From contig JAIPBS010000022.1 of NCBI GenBank assembly GCA_021738625.1, forward strand, positions 1 through 63,241: a DNA stretch of 63,241 bases, read 5' to 3'. This DNA is from Bacteroidales bacterium (GTDB taxonomy: Bacteria > Bacteroidota > Bacteroidia > Bacteroidales > JAIOZK01). This document shows, in pieces, positions 1 to 8,370 of the stretch (the first letter of the stretch is position 1; each line of letters starts with the position of its first letter). Both the position numbers and the translations under genes were made by a program. A model generated the notes under the pieces. It searched no databases and was not told where the DNA came from. It worked only from the letters and a program-made list of their open reading frames with translations.

Positions 1-278
1 ATTGAAACTCAGCTCCTCGTCGGTGAGCTTTCCGCTCTTTAAATGTATCAATCGAACCATCATGGAATTGAAACGTGATCACCGTCGGGTTTTTGATGCC
101 GGTATATTCGTATCAATCGAACCATCATGGAATTGAAACATTTCCGACACACTGCTTCCACTTTTAGCCGATGCCGTATCAATCGAACCATCATGGAATT
201 TTTATCTGCCGTAGCTTTGGCGAAGGCAGAGAAACAATCCGAATTAATTTATTTCGGCGGACAAGTCGAACCATCATG
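1..278 (+). CRISPR. Distal (trailer) end of a CRISPR array
   Basis: A 30-bp direct repeat beginning GTATCAATCGAACC and ending GGAATTGAAAC is present intact at 45-74 and 110-139. The last 8 bases of another copy lie at 1-8, so the array continues left of the window. Unique spacers are 9-44 (36 bp), 75-109 (35 bp) and 140-175 (36 bp). The copy at 176-200 keeps the first 25 bases but loses the GAAAC end, and a 13-bp fragment, TCGAACCATCATG, recurs at 266-278. ATTGAAAC is the usual 3' end (crRNA 5' handle) of type I-B and III repeats, so transcription is probably on the + strand, with leader and cas genes to the left. A decayed last repeat fits the leader-distal end. No cas gene is in the window, so the type is not settled. 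Confidence 0.95.
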
Positions 279-361
279 CTAGATTCGTTCACGTGAGCAA
301 CAAACAAATGGAAATTTACCATACCTTTACAACCACATCACTATTCACTAAATTCAAAAAA

Positions 362-1663
362 ATGAGAAATCTTAGCCTTTTCAGCTTTCTAAGCCTTTTG
401 GTTTTCGCTTTAGTCATCGTTTCTTCCTGTAAAAAAGACAACAAGGATGAGGATATTACCACAGTTAAAAAACTGACTATCGGAGTGGTATTGCCCCTTG
501 ATCTTGAAAAGGGATTGCTCAGACAAAATGCTCTCACCCTGGCCGTAAATGAAATTAATGCTGCCGGGGGTGTGGGATCGGATTACGAAATAGATTTGCT
601 TATCAAAAGCTCAGCAGGGGATAACCGTGAAGAAGCGGCAGCACAAGCCGCCCGGCAGATCATTGATGAAAGCACAAACCTGGTGGGTTTCATCAGTTGT
701 TTTTCATCATCTTCGCTTGGGATCGTTAACGGGATTAGTATTCCGGATCATTATCCCACCATTTCCGGTGCAGCAACATCCGAAGCACTAGCCGGTATTT
801 CACCCTATTTTCAGCGTTTGTGCCCCCCCGACAATTACCAGGCGGAAGTGCTTTCAGATCAGGCGGTAACTTATGGTCTCAGCAAAGTGGCCATTGCAGT
901 TGAAGCGGACGACGCATATTCTTCAGGCCTGGCCGCTTCATTTCAGGATGCTTTTGGCAACGGATCGGAGGTGATGGTGAATTTCAGCCCTGATGATCCC
1001 AATTATACAGATAAAATCAACCAGCTTTTGGAAGGCGATCCCGACGCCGTCTTCGTCTCCATGCTGAACCCTGCTTCTTACAATACCTTTTTTACTCATC
1101 TTGACCAACTAAACAAAAGCCTTGCACTTGAGGATATCACCTTTATTTTATGCGACGCCCTCTACAGCGATAATTTGTTTCAGTCGCCCATCTCGTATTT
1201 GACCGGTGAAGTGAACGGGCATCCGAAAAATTTCGGGACTTTGCCCTCAGCCGATACATCAACCTCGGCATATATCTATTTCAAAAACCGCCTGATGGAA
1301 AAATGCCAACAGGATGTAGCTTCCTATAATGCCCAGTTTTTTGATGCCGGATATTTGTTTGCCCTGGCACTTGAAAAATCATTCATGGAAACCGAGATCA
1401 GCGATATTGCTTCATTCAGGGAAACGCTTAAAGAACAGATCAGGCTGGTTTCACATGGAGAAACCAGCGCTATTGAGGTTTCGGCTCCCATGGGCTGGAA
1501 CACCATGAAAAGCAACTGTGCCGGCAGCAGTATTAATTATACCGGTGCAAGCGGCAATTGCGATATCGATGAGGAAGGGAACACCCACACTGCCTATGCT
1601 GTTTTTAAAGTGATTGAAAGCGGTGGGTCATATGCATTTGAAATTCTGAAAATCGTACCCTAA
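362..1663 (+). CDS. Periplasmic ligand-binding lipoprotein (branched-chain amino acid ABC transporter type, Peripla_BP_6)
   Basis: This 433-residue protein starts at the ATG at 362 and opens with a lipoprotein signal, MRNLSLF...VIVSSC, with the lipidated Cys at residue 23. An in-frame GTG at 293 would bury the signal under 23 extra residues, so 362 is preferred. After the Cys comes a short Lys/Asp-rich linker, then the start of a LivJ-like fold (TIGVVLPLDLEKG, and the helix NALTLAVNEINAAGGV typical of type I periplasmic-binding proteins). In Gram-negatives such proteins bind amino acids or other small ligands, or act as sensory domains. No permease or ATPase gene is adjacent, so transport is unproven and a ligand-sensing or surface-binding role is possible. 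The gene directly follows the CRISPR array end and stands alone on the + strand. Confidence 0.85.
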   Translation: MRNLSLFSFLSLLVFALVIVSSCKKDNKDEDITTVKKLTIGVVLPLDLEKGLLRQNALTLAVNEINAAGGVGSDYEIDLLIKSSAGDNREEAAAQAARQIIDESTNLVGFISCFSSSSLGIVNGISIPDHYPTISGAATSEALAGISPYFQRLCPPDNYQAEVLSDQAVTYGLSKVAIAVEADDAYSSGLAASFQDAFGNGSEVMVNFSPDDPNYTDKINQLLEGDPDAVFVSMLNPASYNTFFTHLDQLNKSLALEDITFILCDALYSDNLFQSPISYLTGEVNGHPKNFGTLPSADTSTSAYIYFKNRLMEKCQQDVASYNAQFFDAGYLFALALEKSFMETEISDIASFRETLKEQIRLVSHGETSAIEVSAPMGWNTMKSNCAGSSINYTGASGNCDIDEEGNTHTAYAVFKVIESGGSYAFEILKIVP

Positions 1664-1742
1664 TGAAGTTTATCAAATCAAACAGAGATTGTCAAAGGCC
1701 GAAGAAAATATCCTGAAGAACAAGCATTCTCTACCAACCCAC

Positions 1743-1771
1743 CCCTGACAGGGTTCGGAACCCTGTCAGGG
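1743..1771. repeat. REP-like palindrome (CTGACAG family)
   Basis: A perfect 14-bp inverted repeat, CCCTGACAGGGTTC, with a single G at its centre, lies between the binding protein and the methyltransferase gene. It is not followed by a T run, so it is not a typical intrinsic terminator. The same CTGACAG/CTGTCAG core returns in two hairpins at 33238-33312, which marks it as a dispersed palindromic family. The rest of 1664-1872 shows nothing else recognisable. Confidence 0.75.
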
Positions 1772-1872
1772 ATACAAAAAATATCTTCAAAATAAAAGTC
1801 AGTTCGGGCAAACCGTTGGGAACGATACGCTGTTGTTTAAAACGCTATCTTTATCTCTCAAAAAAGGCATTA

Positions 1873-2529
1873 ATGAAACATAAACTAATAACACGATTTA
1901 AAGAATTCAGCGAGCTTGTTTACTGGAAAAGAAAAAAAAGTAAAGAAGGCCGGCTCACCAACACCCATTATGAGTTTTTCTATACGGATTATTTCGAACT
2001 GGATCATGATTTTTATACAGGCAAAATCATAGGTGATATCGGCTGCGGCCCGCGCGGTAGCCTGGAATGGGCCGACATGACATCACACAGGGTCGGCATC
2101 GATCCGCTTGCGGATAAATACCTGAAAATGGGCGGCCGGGAACATAAAATGGAATACGTTAAAGCCAACTCGGAAAACATCCCTTTTAAGGATAACTACT
2201 TCGATCTGATCAGCGCTTTCAACTCCCTGAATCATGTGAACGATTCGGCAAAAGCCTGCAAGGAAATCCGCAGGGTGTTGAAACCCGGCGGCATCCTCCT
2301 GCTCATTGTTGATATCGTTCCTTACCCCACCCCCACCGAACCGCTCGTATTGAAATGGGATTTCCTGCAACAGTATTTTCCCAATTTTGAAATCATTATT
2401 GAAAAAAGAATCAAACGCATTTCAGGTTCCAGGATTTACACCAACCTCAGGAAAAACATTGCAGCCGGCCCAAATGACAAAAAAGGGGTGCTGGCAGGGA
2501 TGCTGAAGAAGGTGCAGGAACAAAGCTAA
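1873..2529 (+). CDS. SAM-dependent class I methyltransferase (Methyltransf_11-like)
   Basis: A 218-residue cytosolic protein. The glycine-rich SAM-binding motif I reads IGDIGCGPRG near residues 53-62, followed by an acidic strand end (GIDPLADKY) and a motif similar to post-motif II (NIPFKDNYFDLISAFNSLNHV). A typical VLKPGGILLLIVD strand sits further on. These are hallmarks of small-molecule class I methyltransferases; the substrate cannot be read from the sequence. The ATG at 1873 is preferred over an in-frame upstream start at 1816 because the upstream residues look non-conserved and the family begins close to MKHK. It converges with the lipoprotein gene on the other strand, 11 bp beyond its stop. 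Confidence 0.82.
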   Translation: MKHKLITRFKEFSELVYWKRKKSKEGRLTNTHYEFFYTDYFELDHDFYTGKIIGDIGCGPRGSLEWADMTSHRVGIDPLADKYLKMGGREHKMEYVKANSENIPFKDNYFDLISAFNSLNHVNDSAKACKEIRRVLKPGGILLLIVDIVPYPTPTEPLVLKWDFLQQYFPNFEIIIEKRIKRISGSRIYTNLRKNIAAGPNDKKGVLAGMLKKVQEQS

Positions 2530-2540
2530 AACTTTCAAAG

Positions 2541-3206
2541 CTACCGCCGGATGGTCTTCACCCCTGGTGCATCGTTACCTCCATTGCCTCCGGAAGTAAA
2601 CTCATTCTCGATCCGTATCCAGCCCGGGTAGTCGATGGTGCGACCGGCGACGTAAACCGTGGGTTTTGCCCTAACTGTGATGCGGGAGGGCCGGTTGCCG
2701 ATACCGGCCAGGTTGAAACCGAAGTTCAACAATGCATCACGGCTTTCACCAGACAGGGCCTGCTTCAGGTCAAAGCTGATCGATAAGGGCAGAATACCGG
2801 TGCCGTTGTTGGAAGGGATTGAAACGAATTTATTCGTGGTCCCCCTGGTCATTTCCAGATTATCAATCAAGAGGATCCACTCGAACTTGTTCAGGGAGGC
2901 TTCCCTGTCGTTGGGATTTTTGGCTTCCACGTCCAGGTTGAAGCTGAGCACCATCGGCCCGCTGATAAAAGCCCGGGTGATCCGTCCGGCTTCGCTCAAC
3001 GATAAATCCGAAAAGGAATCTTTATTTTGTATGCCCACACCGGCCAACTCCAAATTATTTACAGACTCCAACCTGAATTTGCATTTACTCAGCGCATGTA
3101 TGCCCTGCGCCTGTTGCAGGATTTCACAGGATTGAAATGAAATGCCAACGGAAATCAAGAGGTATAATAGCAGGAAGGCTCTTATCGGAAACAATATTTT
3201 TTTCAT
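2541..3206 (-). CDS. LEA14-like (LEA type 2) lipoprotein
   Basis: A 221-residue protein with a lipoprotein signal: Lys at residues 2-3, a hydrophobic stretch, then a lipobox ending in FQSC (Cys about 27). The rest resembles the LEA type 2 / water stress and hypersensitive-response beta-sandwich: FRLESVNNLELAGVGIQN, a strand pattern with NPNDREASLNKFEW, and SIPSNNGTGILPLSISFDL. Such domains are found in membrane-anchored Bacteroidota proteins of unknown role. The last 25 residues are Gly/Asn-rich and probably disordered. It is a single gene on the minus strand; the divergent neighbour lplA begins 107 bp upstream. Confidence 0.75.
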   Translation of the reverse strand: MKKILFPIRAFLLLYLLISVGISFQSCEILQQAQGIHALSKCKFRLESVNNLELAGVGIQNKDSFSDLSLSEAGRITRAFISGPMVLSFNLDVEAKNPNDREASLNKFEWILLIDNLEMTRGTTNKFVSIPSNNGTGILPLSISFDLKQALSGESRDALLNFGFNLAGIGNRPSRITVRAKPTVYVAGRTIDYPGWIRIENEFTSGGNGGNDAPGVKTIRR

Positions 3207-3281
3207 GTTTATTATTTTTATAAATCATCACAATGATAAAACAATCCTGCCAAAGTGCAGGGTCTGTTGAAAAAAATCAGC

Positions 3282-3289
3282 TAATTTTG
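3282..3289 (+). promoter_or_regulatory. Candidate Bacteroidota -7 box for lplA
   Basis: TAATTTTG matches the Bacteroidota -7 consensus TAnnTTTG and ends 24 bp before the lplA ATG. A clear TTTG -33 box at the usual spacing was not found, so this is a moderate call. Confidence 0.45.
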
Positions 3290-3313
3290 TATTTTTATTT
3301 AAACTGAATAAAA

Positions 3314-4294
3314 ATGCTGTACATCAACCGGACGTCAACCGATCCGTATTTCAACATAGCTGCCGAGGAGTACGTGCTGAAATATTTTTCGGAAGATTGC
3401 TTTATGCTTTGGCAAAATAAACCCTGCATCATTGTCGGCAAACATCAGAACACCCTGGCGGAGATTAATTATGACTATGTAAAAGAGAATGGCATACCGG
3501 TGGTGAGAAGGATTTCGGGAGGGGGTACGGTATTTCATGACCTGGGAAACCTAAACTTCACATTTATTAAAAACGGGAAAGAACAAGAGCTGGTCAATTT
3601 CAGGAAGTACACCAAACCCATACTGGAAGTTTTAAAAACCATGGGCATAAAGGCCAGATTTGAAGGCCGGAACGACCTCACCATCGACGGTAAAAAGTTT
3701 TCGGGCAATGCCGAACACGTGCATAAAAACAGAACGCTGCACCACGGCACACTGCTTTTTTCTTCTATCCTGCCCGATTTATCGAAAGCCCTGAAAGTGG
3801 ATCCACTAAAGTTCAAGGACAAAGCCGTGAAGTCGGTACGCAGCAGGGTGACCAATCTGCGCGAACATATGAAGGAACAAATCAGCATAGAGGAGTTCAG
3901 GAACAAAATCCGGGATTATGTATTAAATCAATACCCAGACACCGGCTATTATGAATTGAACGAAGCGGATATTGAAAGGATCAACAATTTGGTCGGGGAA
4001 AAATACGGGAACTGGAAATGGAATTTCGGTTATTCCCCCAAGTACAATTTCAAAAAATCGGTTAAATCCAATGGCGGATACATCGAATTCAATTTTGATG
4101 TGAAAGACGGGATCATCAGGCAAGTGAAGATTTATGGGGATTTTTTTAATTCGGTCGATATAGGAGCATTTGAAAAAAGCCTGATCGGGTTGCCGCATGA
4201 AGAAAAGCATCTAATGGAAAAAATCGCCACAATAGACATTGGAAAATATTTCAATCATGTTACGGCAAATGAATTGTTGGAAGGAATGTTTTGA
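3314..4294 (+). CDS. lplA: Lipoate-protein ligase A
   Basis: A 326-residue cytosolic enzyme that activates free lipoate with ATP and attaches it to a lysine on E2 subunits and the glycine-cleavage H protein. The diagnostic signature VRRISGGGTVFHDLGNLNF (about residues 62-80) contains the RRxSGGGTVxHD lipoyl-AMP site, followed by KFSGNAEH with the catalytic Lys region and a C-terminal accessory domain (EKYGNWKWNFGYSPKYNFKK). Length is usual for the two-domain form. It stands alone here, but gcvP (16384) and lpdA (43735), both parts of lipoate-dependent complexes, are in the same window. No feature suggests loss of function. Confidence 0.95.
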   Translation: MLYINRTSTDPYFNIAAEEYVLKYFSEDCFMLWQNKPCIIVGKHQNTLAEINYDYVKENGIPVVRRISGGGTVFHDLGNLNFTFIKNGKEQELVNFRKYTKPILEVLKTMGIKARFEGRNDLTIDGKKFSGNAEHVHKNRTLHHGTLLFSSILPDLSKALKVDPLKFKDKAVKSVRSRVTNLREHMKEQISIEEFRNKIRDYVLNQYPDTGYYELNEADIERINNLVGEKYGNWKWNFGYSPKYNFKKSVKSNGGYIEFNFDVKDGIIRQVKIYGDFFNSVDIGAFEKSLIGLPHEEKHLMEKIATIDIGKYFNHVTANELLEGMF

Positions 4295-4369
4295 TTGCAA
4301 GTTTCACCCCTTCAAAAATTACAATCAATTGCCATAAATTACAGCTAACGCCACAATACATTCATACTA

Positions 4370-4424
4370 CCATTCAACCATACAACCATTCAACCATACA
4401 ATCATAATAACCATACAACCATGC
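4370..4424. repeat. Short tandem repeat, 8-bp CCATWCAA units
   Basis: Alternating CCATTCAA and CCATACAA units occupy the region between lplA and the oxidoreductase gene, with one interrupted unit near 4402. The unit length is too short for CRISPR and no gene is affected. The remaining intergenic sequence to 4516 includes TTTATTCGTGCATC at about 4457, a phrase that also occurs, inverted, near 25113 and in part near 32950. Confidence 0.7.
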
Positions 4425-4516
4425 TTTCCCACATCGGTGTAATCCATAATCAACTTTATTCGTGCATCCGTGGCTATACAATCTTTTTTCCGACCTTTGC
4501 CTTTCAAATTTGATTT

Positions 4517-7459
4517 ATGTCAAAGCCTCATCAGCATATACAATATGCATTGCATCAGTTGAAAAACGATTTTGAGGGGGAGATACGCACCGATCAGACT
4601 TACCGTCTTTTATATGCAACCGATGCCTCGGCCTACCGGGAAATCCCGCAGGCTGTTGCTTTGCCCAAAAACACGGAAGACATCAAAAAGCTGGTGGGCT
4701 TTGCCGCGGAACAAAAAACGACGCTCATACCGCGAACGGCGGGCACTTCCCTGGCCGGTCAGGTGGTTGGTAACGGCATCGTGGTGGATGTTTCCAGGCA
4801 TATGACTGATGTCCTTGAAATCAATGAACAAGAAAAATGGATCAGGGTACAGCCGGGCGTTGTGCTTGACGAGATGAACATGAAGCTAAACCCCCTTGGT
4901 TTGTTTTTTGGCCCTGAAACCTCCACCGGCAACCGATGCATGATCGGTGGAATGGTGGGCAATAATTCATGCGGTTTGCACTCTCTGATCTATGGAAGCA
5001 CAAGGGATCACACCATATCGGTGAACTGCATTCTGAGCGATGGCAGCGAAGCGGAATTCGGACCGCTGTCGAAAACGCAATTTGAAGAAAAGTGCAGGGG
5101 CAGCAAACTCGAAAACAGGCTATATCAAAACATCAGGGAAATCCTTTCCAATCAGGAAAACCAGGAAAACATCCGAAGGGAATACCCGCATTATGAAGTC
5201 CCGAGAAGGAACACAGGTTATGCCATCGACCTTTTGCTTGATACGAAACCTTTCACCAAAGACAAACCAGAATTCAATTTCGCAAAGCTGATCGCAGGTT
5301 CGGAAGGTACCCTGGCCTTTATCACCGAGATCAGGCTGAACCTCATACCGCTACCACCGGCTGTCAAGGCCGTGATCCCGGTCCACTGCCCTTCGGTCAC
5401 GGCTGCTTTGCACACCAACCTGGTTGCACTCAAATACAATCCTGCCGCCATAGAACTGATGGATAAAACCATACTCGATCTGACGAGAGACCAACTTGAA
5501 CAGCGTAAAAACAGGTTTTTCTTGCAGGGAGACCCAGGGGCAATTCTTATCGTTGAATTAGCCAAAGAAACCAAAGAAGAAGTAGTAGATCTGGCAGAAA
5601 AGATGGAAAAGGAAATCAGGGAAAAGGAACTCGGTTTTCATTTTCCGGTGATCTTCGGAGATGACATCAAAAAAGTTTGGAACCTGCGCAAGGCAGGCCT
5701 GGGAGTACTTTCCAATATGCCCGGCGACGCAAAGCCGGTTTCCGTTATCGAAGACACTTCTGTTAAACCGGAACTGCTACCCGGGTATATCGGAGAAATG
5801 GACGCCCTGATCAAAAGACACGGCTTAAAAACGGTTTATCACGCACACATCGCTACCGGCGAAATCCACGTCAGGCCCATACTGAATTTAAAAGATCCGA
5901 AAGATGTGGTGCTTTTCCATACGCTTGCTGAAGAATCGGCCCGGCTGGTAAAAAAATACAAAGGATCGTTGAGCGGAGAACACGGCGACGGCAGGCTGCG
6001 CGGTGAGTTTATCCCCATCGTGATCGGTAAAAAAAACTACCAACTCCTCAAATCCATAAAACAGGTATGGGATCCTGAAAAGGTATTCAACGCCAACAAG
6101 ATCACCGACACTCCCCGCATGAACACCAGTCTGCGTTATGAGCCCGGCAAAAAAGAGCGCGAAATCGACACCATCTTCGATTTCTCTAAAGACCGGGGCA
6201 TTTTGCGGGCAACCGAAAAGTGCAATGGCTCGGGCGATTGCCGCAAGTCGCACCTGATCGGCGGCAGCATGTGCCCTAGCTATATGGCCACCCGTGACGA
6301 ATACACCACCACCCGCGCCAGAGCCAATATCCTGCGCGAATTCCTCACCAATTCCACAAAAGGCAATCCTTACAACCACAAAGAAATTTACGATGTGATG
6401 GATCTTTGCCTGATGTGCAAAGGCTGTAAGTCGGAATGCCCCAGCAGCGTCGACATCACCAAATACAAGGCGGAATTCCTTCAACATTATTACGACGACA
6501 ACGGCATCCCTTTAAGAACAAGGCTCATCGCCAACATCTCCAAATTAAACCGCCTGGGAATGATCTTCCCGGCGGCATTCAATTTTGTGGCCACAAATAA
6601 GGTCCTTTCAGGCATGATGAAATCGATGCTTGGGTTTGCCCCCAAACGAAGCATACCAATACTTTACAAAACCACCTTCACCGCCTGGACAAAGCGAAAC
6701 CTACCGAAACTGAATCCCGCCGCTCCCATTGGCAGGGTTCATTTGTTTGCGGATGAATTTACCGAATACAATGATGTGGAAATCGGCATCAAAGCCGTGA
6801 AAATGCTAACCAAACTGGGCTACAAAGTCAATATCCCGAAACATAAAGAAAGCGGTCGCACCTATCTTTCGAAAGGCTTGCTAAGAAAAGCAAAGAAACT
6901 TGCCGTACATAATGTGAAAATGCTTAAAGATATTGTTAATGAGAACGAACCCCTGATCGGCATTGAACCTTCGTGCATACTGAGCTTCAGAGATGAATAC
7001 CCTGATCTTGTTGGATATGTATTGCAGAAAGATGCAATCGCACTTTCGGAAAATAGCCTGATGTTCGATGAATTTATCATGAAAGAATTTGAAAAAGGTA
7101 TAATAAAAACCAATCAATTTACCATCAATAAACAGCACATCAAACTGCATGGGCATTGTCATCAGAAATCACTGTCCACAACCGGTCCGACAAAAGAGAT
7201 GCTTTCTTTGCCCGAAAACTATTCGGTGGAAGAAATTCCTTCGGGATGTTGCGGTATGGCAGGTTCGTTCGGATATGAAAAAGAGCATTATGAGGTAAGC
7301 ATGAAAGTTGGAGAACTGGTTCTGTTCCCGGCTGTAAGAAATTCAAACGGCAACTTCATCATCTCAGCCCCGGGCACAAGTTGTAGGCATCAGATCAAGG
7401 ATGGCACAGGTATAAAAGCACTTCACCCGATAGAGGTGCTATATCACTCCCTTATTTAA
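4517..7459 (+). CDS. FAD-linked oxidase fused to Fe-S/CCG oxidoreductase (GlcD-GlcF-like, D-2-hydroxyacid dehydrogenase type)
   Basis: A 980-residue fusion. Residues about 40-270 form the PCMH-type FAD-binding domain (PRTAGTSLAGQVVG; GGMVGNNSCGLHSL), and about 270-540 the FAD-linked oxidase C-terminal domain with the conserved SGEHGDGRLRGEF. Then come two Fe-S clusters: CNGSGDCRK...MCPSYMATRDE and CLMCKGCKSECP. The C-terminus (about 720-980) is a CCG domain with GHCHQKS and SGCCGMAGSFGYE, as in GlcF and heterodisulfide reductase subunits. Family members oxidise D-lactate, glycolate or D-2-hydroxyglutarate and pass electrons to quinone or a carrier; the exact substrate is not readable. The arrangement matches one-chain YdiJ-type enzymes. 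No signal peptide; probably membrane-peripheral. Monocistronic. Confidence 0.88.
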   Translation: MSKPHQHIQYALHQLKNDFEGEIRTDQTYRLLYATDASAYREIPQAVALPKNTEDIKKLVGFAAEQKTTLIPRTAGTSLAGQVVGNGIVVDVSRHMTDVLEINEQEKWIRVQPGVVLDEMNMKLNPLGLFFGPETSTGNRCMIGGMVGNNSCGLHSLIYGSTRDHTISVNCILSDGSEAEFGPLSKTQFEEKCRGSKLENRLYQNIREILSNQENQENIRREYPHYEVPRRNTGYAIDLLLDTKPFTKDKPEFNFAKLIAGSEGTLAFITEIRLNLIPLPPAVKAVIPVHCPSVTAALHTNLVALKYNPAAIELMDKTILDLTRDQLEQRKNRFFLQGDPGAILIVELAKETKEEVVDLAEKMEKEIREKELGFHFPVIFGDDIKKVWNLRKAGLGVLSNMPGDAKPVSVIEDTSVKPELLPGYIGEMDALIKRHGLKTVYHAHIATGEIHVRPILNLKDPKDVVLFHTLAEESARLVKKYKGSLSGEHGDGRLRGEFIPIVIGKKNYQLLKSIKQVWDPEKVFNANKITDTPRMNTSLRYEPGKKEREIDTIFDFSKDRGILRATEKCNGSGDCRKSHLIGGSMCPSYMATRDEYTTTRARANILREFLTNSTKGNPYNHKEIYDVMDLCLMCKGCKSECPSSVDITKYKAEFLQHYYDDNGIPLRTRLIANISKLNRLGMIFPAAFNFVATNKVLSGMMKSMLGFAPKRSIPILYKTTFTAWTKRNLPKLNPAAPIGRVHLFADEFTEYNDVEIGIKAVKMLTKLGYKVNIPKHKESGRTYLSKGLLRKAKKLAVHNVKMLKDIVNENEPLIGIEPSCILSFRDEYPDLVGYVLQKDAIALSENSLMFDEFIMKEFEKGIIKTNQFTINKQHIKLHGHCHQKSLSTTGPTKEMLSLPENYSVEEIPSGCCGMAGSFGYEKEHYEVSMKVGELVLFPAVRNSNGNFIISAPGTSCRHQIKDGTGIKALHPIEVLYHSLI

Positions 7460-7526
7460 ATTCATTATATATTTAAGGCATCTAAATATTTTTCGTTCAA
7501 TCATGTCGTTTTATAGTAAATTTTTC

Positions 7527-7534
7527 TAACTTTG
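7527..7534 (+). promoter_or_regulatory. Candidate -7 box of the TonB receptor operon
   Basis: TAACTTTG fits TAnnTTTG and lies 54 bp upstream of the ATG at 7589, the first gene of a four-gene run on the + strand. No convincing -33 TTTG is visible. Confidence 0.45.
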
Positions 7535-7588
7535 GCGGCTGGCCGGATGTTTTTCACTTCATGAGCCGGTAAGGAAAGGAAAGCACTG

Positions 7589-8359
7589 ATGAAAGAGGAA
7601 CTCAAAATATCACTACGACATTATTTCGTTTCATTTTGTTTTATACTTATTCTACTTGTTAACTTCGAGCATCGCCTTTTTGCCCAAAGCATGAGCAATC
7701 GCGGAGATATTCCATGCCAGGATCTGCTGACCAACATAGACGAAATCTACGGTTCCGACATCAAGCTGCTAAACGGTGAGATGTATATGCCCGCAAACAC
7801 GAATGCAGAAGGATTTCCTTTTTTGCTTCAAGATGAATTTATCAAAGGAGATCTTTCTATAAAGGATGTTTTCTACAGGAATGTATTGATTAAATATGAC
7901 CTGGTTGCTGATAGAATCATCTTACATCAGAACACCATTGAAGGCAAACCGGTAACTTTACTTCTGAATAGTGCTTTTGTCGATTCGGTGTACCTGGGAA
8001 AGCTGAAGTTTGTAAATACGAAAGAACTGATTGGAAAAGACACTTTGAAAAATTTCATGGAAGTTATTTATGACAATGGCTTCAAGCTTGTTTCAACGCA
8101 TGAAAAGAGCTTCATCGGTACGTATAACAACCTGACGCCCAACGGCAGTTTTTCCGACGCAAATACCACCTACTATATTCTGCAAAACAATCAACTGAGC
8201 AAGATCAGCAATAAACGTGATCTGTTCCGGTATTTCGAATCTAATAAGAAAGAAATAAAAAAATTCCTCAGGGGAAACGATATAAAATTCAGGAAAGCAA
8301 CGAATAGGGAACTTAAACAGTTGATGAATTTTTGCAACAAACTAACTGAAGAATCATAA
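7589..8359 (+). CDS. Exported protein of unknown function, first gene of TonB receptor operon
   Basis: A 256-residue protein with an N-terminal signal peptide: basic start (MKEELKISLRH), hydrophobic core (FCFILILLVNF) and a likely cleavage after LFAQ (about residue 33). The mature part has alternating strands (GEMYMP, KDVFYRNVLIKYDLVADRIILHQ, KPVTLLLNSAFVDSVYLGKLKFV) that suggest a small beta-rich periplasmic domain, ending in a basic helical tail. I do not recognise the family. It lies 11 bp upstream of the TonB receptor and is probably co-transcribed with it, so an accessory role in the same outer-membrane system is a reasonable inference only. Confidence 0.7.
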   Translation: MKEELKISLRHYFVSFCFILILLVNFEHRLFAQSMSNRGDIPCQDLLTNIDEIYGSDIKLLNGEMYMPANTNAEGFPFLLQDEFIKGDLSIKDVFYRNVLIKYDLVADRIILHQNTIEGKPVTLLLNSAFVDSVYLGKLKFVNTKELIGKDTLKNFMEVIYDNGFKLVSTHEKSFIGTYNNLTPNGSFSDANTTYYILQNNQLSKISNKRDLFRYFESNKKEIKKFLRGNDIKFRKATNRELKQLMNFCNKLTEES

Positions 8360-8370
8360 TTTGCAATCAA

